DNA of 45,261 nucleotides from an uncultured Chromatiaceae bacterium (GTDB lineage: Bacteria; Pseudomonadota; Gammaproteobacteria; Enterobacterales; Alteromonadaceae): positions 1 to 45,261 of the forward strand of contig CALJUX010000044.1 of assembly GCA_937978655.1 (NCBI GenBank), in the 5' to 3' direction. The notes below the pieces were generated by a model. That model saw nothing but the letters and a program-made list of their open reading frames with translations, did no database searches and had not been told where the DNA came from. Positions 1-7,965 of the stretch are shown piece by piece (positions within the stretch are counted from its first letter, which is position 1; the number at the start of each line of letters is the position of its first letter). The position numbers and the translations under genes were made by a program.

Positions 1-28
1 CTAAGAAAACCAATCCCCCGTTGGAGCG

Positions 29-153
29 AGCCGATGCAAATCAATAGTTTGAGGTCTTAATCGTGCGACGACCGGCCGGGAGTGTCTGAGTGCGGCGACG
101 GTAGCGCCGCGCGAGTTGCCCCAGCGCCTCAAACTGTTGATTTTCATCGGGCT
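29..153. repeat. long imperfect inverted repeat, intergenic element
   Basis: The arm at 29-54 pairs with the arm at 127-153; both read AGCC(C)GATG-AAATCAA-AGTTTGAGG on one strand or the other, with one indel and two mismatches. The roughly 70-bp centre is GC-rich and contains gcggcgacggtagcgccgc, itself able to fold. No gene was recognised in 1-309. The structure resembles dispersed intergenic repeat elements of gammaproteobacteria, but copy number cannot be seen from one window. Confidence 0.6.
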
Positions 154-185
154 TTCGAGCGGAACCGGGGTGCGAATTTTCTTTG

Positions 186-219
186 GTTCCTTTCTTTTGG
201 CAAGACAAAAGAAAGGAAC
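186..219. repeat. 14-bp perfect hairpin
   Basis: GTTCCTTTCTTTTG at 186-199 pairs perfectly with 206-219 around a 6-nt loop. It lies just downstream of the transketolase gene on the minus strand, next to the longer inverted repeat at 29-153, and is probably part of the same intergenic element. It has no run of T on either side typical of a Rho-independent terminator, so a terminator role is only possible. Confidence 0.55.
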
Positions 220-309
220 TCACCGTTAGGTGAAATCTCTTCTAAGCGGACTCGCGGCAGCAGGAAAAAATGATGACAACAACCAAACCGCCGCCCGCCG
301 GGCAAAGAG

Positions 310-2316
310 CTAAACCAGCAACTGCTGCGCTGCAGCCACAATATTCTCCACGCTAAACCCGAAGTGTTGCATCAACACCGGCCCTGGTGCTGATTCACCG
401 AAGCTGCGCATGCCGATAATAGCGCCGTCGCGGCCGGTGTATTTGTACCAGTAGTCGTGATGCGCCGCTTCAATCGCCAGAATTTTACTGCCGGCCGGTA
501 ACACCGCGGCCTGATAAGCAGCATCCTGCGCGTCAAATACATCGGTGCTTGGCATCGATACCAGTCGCACCGCCACACCGTTAGCAGCCAGCTGCTGATA
601 GGCCTCTAACGCCAGCCCCACTTCCGCACCGGTGGCGAGCAGAATTAATGCCGGCACTGCCTGTGCATCAGTTTGCGCCACCACATAAGCACCACGCCGG
701 ATCAGGCTCAAATCCAAATCTTTTGGCACCACCGCCGCGGTATTTTGCCGGCTTAATACCAACGCGGTCGGGCCTTGTTTCCGCTCAAGCGCATGTTGCC
801 AGGCCACAGCGGTTTCAGTGGCGTCAGCCGGGCGCCAGGTGGATAAATTCGGCGTTAAACGTAAATTCGGCACTTGTTCAATCGGCTGATGCGTGGGGCC
901 ATCTTCGCCTTGGGCAATTGAATCGTGGGTGTAAACAAAAATACTCCGAATACCCATCAGCGCCGCCATCCGCACCGCGTTGCGGCCATATTCCATAAAC
1001 ATCAGGAAAGTGCCGCCAAAGGGGATAAAACCACCGTGCAGCGCCACGCCGTTCATGATGCTGTTCATGCCAAATTCGCGCACGCCATAGTGCAGATAGT
1101 TGCCGTCAGCATGCTGATGCAGTGCTTTGGCTTCTGGCCACAAGGTCAGATTGGAGCCGGCCAAATCGGCCGAACCGCCAAGGATTTCTGGCAGCAACCG
1201 GGCAAACACGCCAATGCTTTGTTGTGACGCTTTGCGGGTGGCAATGGCTTGCGCCTGTTGCTGACAATCGCGAATATGCTTTTGCGCAACTTCGGCAAAT
1301 TCGGCCGGCAGCTCGCCATTGAGCACGCGGCGGCTGAACTGTGCAGCCAGCGCCGGATACTGCTGCTGATATTGCTGCCACAGCAACTGCCAGCTTTGTT
1401 GGCGCGTCGCGCCTTTGCTGCGCTGGTCCCACAAAGTGCTGATTTCAGAAGGGATCTCAAAGGCCGGCCAGAGCCAGCCGAGTTGCGCGCGCACCGCTTT
1501 GACTTCCGCTTCGCCCAAAGGCGCGCCGTGGCAATCGTGCGTGCCGGCTTTATTTGGCGAGCCAAAACCAATCACGGTTTTGCAGCAAATCAGCGTTGGC
1601 TGACTGGAATTGGCCTGCGCCTCGCGGATCGCCTGCGCAATAGCTGCCGGGTCATGGCCATCGACACCGCTAATCACCTGCCAACCATAAGCGGCAAAAC
1701 GTTGTGGTGTGTTGTCGCTGAACCAGCCTTCGACATGGCCGTCGATAGAAATGCCGTTGTCATCCCAAAACGCGATCAGTTTGCCAAGCTGCAAGGTGCC
1801 CGCCAGCGAACAGGCTTCGTGTGATATCCCTTCCATCAGACAACCGTCGCCCAGAAAGCAATAAGTGAAATGGTCGACCAAAGCCAGACCCGGCTGGTTA
1901 AACTGCGCCGCCAGCGTTTTTTCCGCCACAGCCATCCCCACAGCATTGGCGATGCCAGCACCGAGCGGGCCTGTGGTGGTTTCAACACCCGGCGTATACC
2001 CATATTCAGGGTGGCCCGGCGTTTTTGAATGCAGCTGCCGGAAGCGTTGTAATTCGCTCATCGGCAGGTCGTAACCGCTTAAATGCAACAGCGCGTACAG
2101 CAACATCGAACCGTGGCCGTTTGACAGCACAAAGCGGTCACGGTCAACCCAGGCCGGGTCCTGTGGGTTGTGCTTTAAAAAATCACGCCACAGCACAGTG
2201 GCGATATCCGCCATGCCCATCGGCGCGCCGGGATGGCCAGATTTGGCCTGTTGCACTGCATCCATCGCCAGCACCCGGATAGCATTGGCCAGCTGTTGTT
2301 CTGTTGTTACCGTCAT
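310..2316 (-). CDS. tkt: transketolase
   Basis: Thiamine diphosphate enzyme of the non-oxidative pentose phosphate pathway; it moves two-carbon ketol units between sugar phosphates in the cytoplasm. The 668-aa product has the normal length for the bacterial family. The N-terminus (AIRVLAMDAVQQAKSGHPGAP) carries the conserved substrate-loop histidine, the ThDP region GDGCLMEGISHEA is near residue 155, and the pyrimidine domain has GGTFLMFMEYGRNAVR and THDSIAQGEDGPTHQP. The frame could open at GTG 2319, but ATG 2316 sits 5 nt after AGGTG and is preferred. It is a single gene, apparently with its own promoter in 2317-2360. Housekeeping gene with no oddities. Confidence 0.97.
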   Translation of the reverse strand: MTVTTEQQLANAIRVLAMDAVQQAKSGHPGAPMGMADIATVLWRDFLKHNPQDPAWVDRDRFVLSNGHGSMLLYALLHLSGYDLPMSELQRFRQLHSKTPGHPEYGYTPGVETTTGPLGAGIANAVGMAVAEKTLAAQFNQPGLALVDHFTYCFLGDGCLMEGISHEACSLAGTLQLGKLIAFWDDNGISIDGHVEGWFSDNTPQRFAAYGWQVISGVDGHDPAAIAQAIREAQANSSQPTLICCKTVIGFGSPNKAGTHDCHGAPLGEAEVKAVRAQLGWLWPAFEIPSEISTLWDQRSKGATRQQSWQLLWQQYQQQYPALAAQFSRRVLNGELPAEFAEVAQKHIRDCQQQAQAIATRKASQQSIGVFARLLPEILGGSADLAGSNLTLWPEAKALHQHADGNYLHYGVREFGMNSIMNGVALHGGFIPFGGTFLMFMEYGRNAVRMAALMGIRSIFVYTHDSIAQGEDGPTHQPIEQVPNLRLTPNLSTWRPADATETAVAWQHALERKQGPTALVLSRQNTAAVVPKDLDLSLIRRGAYVVAQTDAQAVPALILLATGAEVGLALEAYQQLAANGVAVRLVSMPSTDVFDAQDAAYQAAVLPAGSKILAIEAAHHDYWYKYTGRDGAIIGMRSFGESAPGPVLMQHFGFSVENIVAAAQQLLV

Positions 2317-2359
2317 CACTGCACCTTTATTAATATTGTATTACAATTAAGGTTATCAT

Positions 2360-2395
2360 AAAAAAAGCCGGCGCGACAAACAAGTCTCAGCCGGC
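2360..2395 (-). terminator. Rho-independent terminator of the metalloprotease gene
   Basis: GCCGGC at 2390-2395 pairs with GCCGGC at 2367-2372, with an inner GAC/GTC pairing. On the minus strand the stem is followed by seven T residues (2360-2366). It lies about 60 bp past the stop of the gene at 2458-4017 and just ahead of the transketolase gene, separating two genes read in the same direction. Confidence 0.75.
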
Positions 2396-2457
2396 ATTTC
2401 AACAACATAAAAGCGCAGCAGCAATACCTCAGCCGACTGCCCCTGCGCGCTGCGGAC

Positions 2458-4017
2458 TCAAGATGCCTGCCGGCGCCGCCAGGCCAGCATCACTAGGCAG
2501 GCAAACCACAGCGGCATTGCGCCGCCACTGCCTGACTCCGCTGGCGCTGTTGGTGTTGTCGGTGTTGTCACGCCCCCGCCAGTACCACCTGTGCTGCCGC
2601 CACCGCCCGTGCCACCTGTACCGCCACCTGTGCCACCGCCGGTGCCCGGCGTCGTCGTGGCCAGTTTTAACGTCGTATCCAGAATATTGTTAAAGCCATT
2701 GCGGTCGACATCAAAGTCTTTGGAATAAACTTCACCGGCAATGCTATAGCCCGCATCGGTTAAGGCGCCGAGTGTCAGCGTGATTTTTTTGCTGCCAAGT
2801 GCCGCCAGCTCAAAAGCACAATTGAGCACTTGCGCTTCAAGGGTACAGCCTTGTTGATCACCGCTGAGGACCACACCGCTATACCTGGTATCTAACCGCA
2901 CCTGCGCCTGCAATTTGTCGGCGTCGGCATTGGTCTGGTTTTTAAAGGTGACGTCAATATAGGTTTTACTGGCCGAACTGGCATTGCTGTCCAGCGTCGC
3001 CTGCGCCGTCAGATCAATCACTTGTCCGGTTTTACGACACCAGCCGGCGTCACACAGCATAGGCGCGGCGATGCCCATATCCTGCACCCTGGCCGCAGAG
3101 GAATACATGAGCTGCGCCGGTTGTACATCAAAAGACAAATGACCGCCAGCCTGACCATCCCAGCCGCCGGTGGCCGTTGGTGTGGCAAACAACTGAACAT
3201 AACCACCGCTGGCGTCGACATATTTCCCGCCGGTCAGCTCGGCCTGCACCGCCGCCGACGTGCGTGGCGCACTCAGGGTACCGCCGGCCAGAAAACGGTT
3301 GTTACTTTTTCCGGCTGCTTCACGGCCATCCAAATCCAGCGTGCCGTAGTTCACCAGCGTATTGTCTGCACTGCGGTGCCACAGGAATGGTGTCAGGTGA
3401 TTATTGTTCGACATCCGCGCCGGAATACAGGAGCCAAGACAAGAGCTTTCGGCAAAACCATACACGTGAATAAGTTCATGGTAGATAATCGAGGTCAGTT
3501 CTGACTGGCCACTGGAGGTCACTATCCGTGACTGGATATTTTGCGGATTGGCCAGAAACTGCGTTTCAGCGACAGCATAGTTGGTGGCATCCCAGGTAAT
3601 TTCGTTAAGGGCATAAAGTAAAGTCTGCGGATACCAGTTGCCGGCTTTGGCGATGCCCGCCGGGTCCTGATTGGCGCTGGTGACTTCGGTAAAACTGGGG
3701 CCCAAAGTTAAGGCGTCGTAGCCGGCATTCGACTTAAATTTCACATCCCAGCGCAGCGCCACTTTGTTGGTAAATTGCAGTGCCACAGCCCGGCGCACTT
3801 GTTCGATGGTTTTTTTGCGGAACTCGCCTACCGTGGTGACAGTACCGTCTTCCAGCGTTAACGGACTTGTGTCATTGACGCCTGTGCCCGGCGTATCCAG
3901 ATATTGCACGCTGAGTGGCCGGTGATAATTCAACAGATCTTCTGCCAGACCCTGCGCATGATAAGCCAGCGCGCCCCACAACAAAGTATGCGTCAACAAC
4001 TTTCTGTTTTTATTCAT
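2458..4017 (-). CDS. secreted zinc-metalloprotease-like protein with GlyGly-CTERM tail
   Basis: Predicted exported protein of 519 aa, counted from ATG 4017; the frame is open 24 codons further upstream, but that segment does not resemble a leader. The N-terminus has a lysine/arginine-rich start and a hydrophobic signal peptide ending near AQGLAE. The central part contains YHELIHVYGF, an HExxH zinc-protease motif, followed by a cysteine pair (SSCLGSC). The C-terminus has a low-complexity Gly/Thr linker (about 30 residues), then GGAMPLWFACLVMLAW and RRR, the layout of a GlyGly-CTERM sorting signal cut by rhombosortase. By family knowledge such proteins leave through type II secretion and are surface-attached. 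The substrate is unknown. A proteolytic role is inferred from HExxH only. Confidence 0.8.
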   Translation of the reverse strand: MNKNRKLLTHTLLWGALAYHAQGLAEDLLNYHRPLSVQYLDTPGTGVNDTSPLTLEDGTVTTVGEFRKKTIEQVRRAVALQFTNKVALRWDVKFKSNAGYDALTLGPSFTEVTSANQDPAGIAKAGNWYPQTLLYALNEITWDATNYAVAETQFLANPQNIQSRIVTSSGQSELTSIIYHELIHVYGFAESSCLGSCIPARMSNNNHLTPFLWHRSADNTLVNYGTLDLDGREAAGKSNNRFLAGGTLSAPRTSAAVQAELTGGKYVDASGGYVQLFATPTATGGWDGQAGGHLSFDVQPAQLMYSSAARVQDMGIAAPMLCDAGWCRKTGQVIDLTAQATLDSNASSASKTYIDVTFKNQTNADADKLQAQVRLDTRYSGVVLSGDQQGCTLEAQVLNCAFELAALGSKKITLTLGALTDAGYSIAGEVYSKDFDVDRNGFNNILDTTLKLATTTPGTGGGTGGGTGGTGGGGSTGGTGGGVTTPTTPTAPAESGSGGAMPLWFACLVMLAWRRRQAS

Positions 4018-4542
4018 GTTCCGTGCTCTTTTTTCCAATAAAAATTGCCAGCATCCGATAGCAGCTGCGCGTGAACCCGCGCCATACAATGACTGCCATA
4101 CTCCCGGTTAAAACTGCTCTGCGCGGATTATTCGTCCCGAACTACCCGACAACTGCGCTGATGTTTATTACCCCGCGAGCGCGCTGAAATCAAGTTTTAT
4201 CTGGGTTTTTATCAATAAAATCAAAAGGAAGCATTTATTTAACAAGTGCAGCGCCAGCGAAAAAACCGCAAAAAATGGCGGGCGCGAAATGCCGCTGGCG
4301 CCAGTTCAGTCTTGTGCCTGGTTTCGGTTGGTGCGCTCAGGGTTTCATCAGCTTTATCGCTTTAAGGCCTGCATTCACCGCAAAAACCACTGGCAAAAGT
4401 ATTTACAAGTTCCTTTTCAGGAACGTCTAATTTACAGTCAAATTAACCATGTTATTAGTGTGGTTTTTTGGCGGTAAAAAACGCTCAGACACTAATAAAC
4501 CTGGAGGATTGTAAAAAAAATAATAACGAAGATGGACGTTAA
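4018..4542. other. intergenic region, no gene seen
   Basis: About 525 bp between divergently read genes. It presumably holds both promoters. I see A/T-rich tracts near 4190-4240 and 4430-4540 but no clear -35/-10 pair, RNA gene or strong hairpin. Short frames here have no Shine-Dalgarno site and no family resemblance. Confidence 0.4.
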
Positions 4543-5202
4543 ATGAAAAATAACCTGCACATCACTGGCGTAGAACAAACTTTCCCGGCACACCATAACA
4601 TTTTATCCACCACCAATCTGGCGGGAAAAATCACTTACATTAACAAGGACTTCATTCAGATCAGTGGTTTCACCAGTGACGAACTGATTGGCCAGAATCA
4701 CCACATTGTCCGCCATCCGGATATGCCGGCCGCGGTATTTAAAATGTTCTGGACTGATTTGCGTGCCGACAAATCCTGGATGGGTATCGTCAAAAACCGC
4801 TGTAAAAATGGCGACCATTATTGGGTTGACGCCTATGTCACCCCCATCAAAAAAAATGGCACGACCGAAGAGTACCAATCGGTCAGACGCAAAGCCAAAC
4901 CCGAATATATTCAAAGAGCTGCAGCAGTCTACCGCGCAATAAAGGCCGGAAAACCGCTGCGCCACATCGCTGATGCAATGCCGCTGCCGGCAAAGCTGAT
5001 GCTAGCAGTTGCGGTCTGTGCGCTGGTGCCGGCGCTGGCCGTGTTGCTCAGTGCCACAACCATCTGGCTGTTGTCCGCAGTGGTGTTGGCTGCCGTGCTT
5101 GGCTGCGGCGCAGTGTTTTGGTGTACGCAGCCCCTGATGCAATTCGAACCTGAGACCTCTGCCTCCGGAGAGCACTCTAATATGGGGCTCAGGCTCGAAT
5201 AA
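4543..5202 (+). CDS. PAS-domain membrane protein, likely truncated Aer-type receptor
   Basis: 219 aa. Residues about 10-125 form a PAS domain of the aerotaxis (Aer) type, with YINKDFIQISGF, ELIGQNHHIVRHPDMP and WMGIVKNRCKNGDHYWVDAYVTP; in Aer this fold binds FAD and senses redox state. A hydrophobic stretch at about 150-193 (two short membrane segments) follows, where Aer has its hairpin anchor. A full receptor would continue with HAMP and methyl-accepting signalling domains to about 500 aa, but here the frame ends after 26 unrelated-looking residues (QPLMQF onward). The accessory block starts right behind it. I infer a receptor cut at its 3' end, or a stand-alone PAS sensor. The start is ATG 4543 with GGA 8 nt upstream. 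Confidence 0.75.
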   Translation: MKNNLHITGVEQTFPAHHNILSTTNLAGKITYINKDFIQISGFTSDELIGQNHHIVRHPDMPAAVFKMFWTDLRADKSWMGIVKNRCKNGDHYWVDAYVTPIKKNGTTEEYQSVRRKAKPEYIQRAAAVYRAIKAGKPLRHIADAMPLPAKLMLAVAVCALVPALAVLLSATTIWLLSAVVLAAVLGCGAVFWCTQPLMQFEPETSASGEHSNMGLRLE

Positions 5203-5428
5203 AACCCGGAACTGATCCATACGGCACCCCATATATTTAAAGGCCTACACGAGCACTTTACTGCTCTTCAACCTCTCTGTCAATTTACACTTTACACCAG
5301 CTGAGAACGTCGGCCGCCGATAACTTCGGTCTAAACTCCAGTTCATTTTTGCACTTTGATTTTTGTAATTTTTGACACATGCTCTTTACTGACTTTTCTG
5401 GTTCACCAGGCTTGAACTTGTTAATGCA

Positions 5429-5542
5429 TGCGTGCAAATGAGCCATTTGGATGAATGGCTCATTTTCAAAAGGGAGCCTCTTCATTTGCCTATCTCTCGC
5501 TCGGAAAGACTAACGGTCATCCAAATGGCTCATTTGTGCGCA
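5429..5542. repeat. inverted-repeat cluster with three copies of AAATGAGCCATT
   Basis: The 12-mer AAATGAGCCATT occurs at 5436-5447 (plus), 5454-5465 (minus) and 5524-5535 (minus). The first two form a hairpin with a 6-nt loop. The outer copies are part of longer arms, 5429-5454 and 5517-5542, that match as inverted repeats at 24 of 26 positions. The cluster lies between the truncated PAS gene and the hipBA promoter, at the left side of the accessory block. It could be a recombinase binding or attachment region; this is inference. Confidence 0.65.
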
Positions 5543-5663
5543 AGGATTGAGAAGCGAAAGCAGGTGAACCATTCATGTTTGTTGGTCAATTCGCAACGAA
5601 GAAGCACTCGATTGTTCGCCCGGTACACCCTGAGCAGGAAACGCATCCACCTGCGACACAATT

Positions 5664-5735
5664 TAACCCCCATGAAGGATAAATTTGAAATATCCCCTAT
5701 AGAGGTTACAATGAAATTAACCCCTATAAGGTGTA
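5664..5735 (+). promoter_or_regulatory. hipBA promoter with three HipB-type operators
   Basis: Three sites of the form TA(A/T)CC-N8-GG(A/T)TA lie at 5664-5681 (TAACC/GGATA), 5691-5708 (TATCC/GGTTA) and 5718-5735 (TAACC/GTGTA, weakest), each starting 27 bp after the previous one. The known E. coli HipB operator is TATCC-N8-GGATA. A sigma70-like promoter, TTGAAA (5685-5690) and TACAAT (5707-5712) with 16-bp spacing, is interleaved so that the middle operator fills the spacer and the third covers the expected transcription start and the ribosome site. Autorepression by HipB/HipBA is the straightforward reading. Confidence 0.8.
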
Positions 5736-5741
5736 AAATTG

Positions 5742-6005
5742 ATGAGGTGGATGATGAGGGTGACAACTCCGGCAGCATTGGCCAACGCCATACGCAATCA
5801 ACGAAAATTGGGACAGAAAACGCAACAGGAAACGGCGGATCTGGTCGGTATCAAACAAACCACAGTTTCTGACTTTGAGCTCAAGCCTGAATCCACCAAA
5901 CTCGAAACCTTGTTCAAAATTTTGGCAGCGCTGGACCTCGAGCTACATGTCAGCAAGAGAGGCGCAGAACCGACGGACAATAGCGACAAAAAGCGGGAGT
6001 GGTAA
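5742..6005 (+). CDS. hipB: HipB-type antitoxin (XRE-family repressor)
   Basis: 87-aa DNA-binding antitoxin that should neutralise the HipA kinase and repress its own operon. A helix-turn-helix spans about residues 18-65 (LANAIRNQRK, TQQETADLVGIKQTTVSDFE, LETLFKILAALDLEL), and the C-terminal tail ends in REW, closely like E. coli HipB, which ends LEW. ATG 5742 is chosen because AAGGTG lies 8 nt upstream; TTG 5739 and ATG 5751/5754 are alternatives, the last giving the length nearest to E. coli HipB. It is followed after 3 nt by hipA. Operators for it are visible upstream. Confidence 0.92.
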   Translation: MRWMMRVTTPAALANAIRNQRKLGQKTQQETADLVGIKQTTVSDFELKPESTKLETLFKILAALDLELHVSKRGAEPTDNSDKKREW

Positions 6006-6008
6006 ACA

Positions 6009-7325
6009 ATGCGTGTCCAAACTCTCTTGGTTGCGATGAACGGTGAAGAGGTGGGAACCCTCTACCGGGAAGGCAACGGCGCCATGTCATTCCAATATGC
6101 CGCTACCTGGCTGCAGGATCGTGACGCCCGCCCTATTTCATTGTCGCTGCCACTACGGGCACAGCGTCATCGTGGCCCTGTAGTCTTTAACTTCTTTCAA
6201 AACCTACTGCCCGATTCAGATGCAATTCTGACAAGAATGCAGGCCAGGTTTCAGGTTGCCACAACGCATCCATTTGATTTGCTCGCAGCCATTGGGCGTG
6301 ATTGCGTCGGCGCCATTCAGCTATATCCGGCTAACAGCCAAATTCCGCCTGTTACAACAATGGCCTCAACCCCATTAACAGAAACTCAAATTGAAGCGCT
6401 ACTGGCTGGTTATCAAACCGCTCCACTAGGCATGACTGACCACAGTGATTTTCGTATTTCATTAGCGGGAGCTCAGGAGAAAACGGCACTGCTATGGGTA
6501 AACGGGCAATGGCAACAGCCATCAGGTAGCACCGCGACCAGCCATATTCTGAAACTGCCTATAGGGCGGCTGGAACATCATAATATCGACCTGAGAGACA
6601 GCTGCGAAAATGAATGGTTGTGCCTGCATATCGCCACCGCATTTGGTATTGAAACTGCTCATGCGGAACTTGCTACTTTTGGTGAGAAAAAAGTATTGGT
6701 CGTGGAGCGCTTTGACCGACGCTGGTCACAATCAGGTCAGTGGCTGATGCGTCTACCACAAGAAGACTTTTGCCAGGCAATGGGAATTGCCCCCGCGCTA
6801 AAGTATCAGGCTGATGGAGGCCCCGGCATAGAAGCGTCAATGACCCTACTGTTAGGTTCACGCCTTGCCGCGACGGATCGGGAGGCCTTTTTCCGAGTCC
6901 AAATTCTGTTCTGGTTGTTAGCCGCTATCGACGGTCACGGCAAAAACTTCAGCCTGTTTATCGAGGCCGGTTCTTCTTATCGGATGACTCCGCTTTACGA
7001 CATCATTTCGGCTTTCCCGCTATTCGCTTCGGGGGGGATTCAGGAAAAGAAAGCAAAGATGGCAATGGCATTAGAGGGAAAAAATCGTCAGTATCATTTC
7101 TCGATGATCCAGCCACGTCATTTTATCAGCACAGCTGAACAAGTCGGCTTCTCCAGCCAAAGAGCTGCCGAACTGATGCTGCAAATGGCAAACCAAACAG
7201 ACCAAGTGATCGCAGAGGTGTCCGCAAAGCTGCCGGCAGATTTTCCGGAATTGATCAGTCAGACTATTTTCGCTGGGTTGAGTGCGCAAGCGGACAAAAT
7301 AAAGAGAGCACTAACACCCGCATAG
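6009..7325 (+). CDS. hipA: HipA-type serine/threonine kinase toxin
   Basis: 438-aa toxin kinase. E. coli HipA phosphorylates glutamyl-tRNA synthetase, which triggers the stringent response and persistence. The protein aligns with E. coli HipA along its whole length (440 aa). The N-terminal subdomain has the ARPISLSLPL and FFQNLLPDSD motifs. DFRISLAGAQEKTALL carries Ser151, the counterpart of the autophosphorylated Ser150. The catalytic Asp308 sits in DGHGKNFS and the metal-binding Asp331 in YDIISAFP. All key residues are present, so it should be active. The start ATG has a GGGAG site about 8 nt upstream. It is the second gene of the hipBA operon; no terminator is visible behind it. Confidence 0.93.
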   Translation: MRVQTLLVAMNGEEVGTLYREGNGAMSFQYAATWLQDRDARPISLSLPLRAQRHRGPVVFNFFQNLLPDSDAILTRMQARFQVATTHPFDLLAAIGRDCVGAIQLYPANSQIPPVTTMASTPLTETQIEALLAGYQTAPLGMTDHSDFRISLAGAQEKTALLWVNGQWQQPSGSTATSHILKLPIGRLEHHNIDLRDSCENEWLCLHIATAFGIETAHAELATFGEKKVLVVERFDRRWSQSGQWLMRLPQEDFCQAMGIAPALKYQADGGPGIEASMTLLLGSRLAATDREAFFRVQILFWLLAAIDGHGKNFSLFIEAGSSYRMTPLYDIISAFPLFASGGIQEKKAKMAMALEGKNRQYHFSMIQPRHFISTAEQVGFSSQRAAELMLQMANQTDQVIAEVSAKLPADFPELISQTIFAGLSAQADKIKRALTPA

Positions 7326-7458
7326 TTTGGACGATATGGGCTATTCCAACGTGCCCACTCAAGATGTTCAAGTAAATAGCCGGGATATACTGTTGCCCTC
7401 TCGCTCGACGCTTTGCTAAATTCGAGACACAACAGGATGTTTCATTTCAACGGGACAT

Positions 7459-7959
7459 ATGCGTTTACTCACCGTGCCATTTGAGCTGTTGGCAGGGTTA
7501 CACCCTAAACTCAGCGAACAAACCAAAAAGACTAGTCAGTTGATGTATTCGTCGACTATCGCTGACTATTCAGTCGATAGCCTGGCGGCGCTTCTCGGGC
7601 TTTACCCAATCCATGTGGTTCAACAAAAAGACGAGGCGAACTATTGGGTTATCGCTGGCCTGCGGCAATTCGAGTTGCTGTCGGTGTTTCATGCGAAAAA
7701 TGCCGCTTCCGAAGCTGTGGCAAAAACCAGCCAGCTAACCAGTATTCTTGTGGTCGTGCACGATAAAACCACAACCAAATACATCCAACAGCTTGCCGCA
7801 ACTGATGTTGCCGGCAGTGCGATTCTGTTTTCACTGGGCACCAAAGTAGCCGCACAACTGGACTTAATCAGAGAAAACTTGCCGGAAGAGATTGTGCAAC
7901 AGTTTCCCAAGTACAGTTCTGACCGGCGTTTATCTGATCGCAAGAGCCGCAAGGAATAA
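7459..7959 (+). CDS. unknown protein heading the recombinase trio
   Basis: 166-aa soluble protein that I do not recognise with confidence. Residues about 35-75 (DYSVDSLAALLGLYPIHVV, then YWVIAGLRQFELL) recall the N-terminal ParB/Srx fold, where a xVxxG(x)RR-like turn follows a short regulatory stretch, but the diagnostic arginines are not all there. The C-terminus is basic (DRRLSDRKSRKE). It starts at ATG 7459 after a weak GGGA site and ends 6 nt before the next frame, so it is probably translated together with the two large recombinase-like genes. The context suggests an accessory DNA-binding or partition-like factor of the element; this is inference only. Confidence 0.6.
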   Translation: MRLLTVPFELLAGLHPKLSEQTKKTSQLMYSSTIADYSVDSLAALLGLYPIHVVQQKDEANYWVIAGLRQFELLSVFHAKNAASEAVAKTSQLTSILVVVHDKTTTKYIQQLAATDVAGSAILFSLGTKVAAQLDLIRENLPEEIVQQFPKYSSDRRLSDRKSRKE

Positions 7960-7965
7960 ACGCCG

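Noticed and set aside
1249..1824. 191-codon frame opposite tkt
   Set aside because: Antisense shadow of transketolase produced by GC-rich codon bias.
4289..4477. Short plus-strand frame in the 4.0-4.5 kb gap
   Set aside because: No ribosome site, no recognisable domain, and composition typical of intergenic DNA.
5285..5485. Minus-strand frame of 66 codons ahead of the repeat cluster
   Set aside because: Lysine-rich and without a Shine-Dalgarno site; its first part is encoded by the inverted repeat itself, so coding is unlikely.
5432..5872. Plus-strand frame of 146 codons over the inverted repeats and hipBA promoter
   Set aside because: It runs through the repeats, the three operators and the start of hipB, has no ribosome site and no family resemblance.
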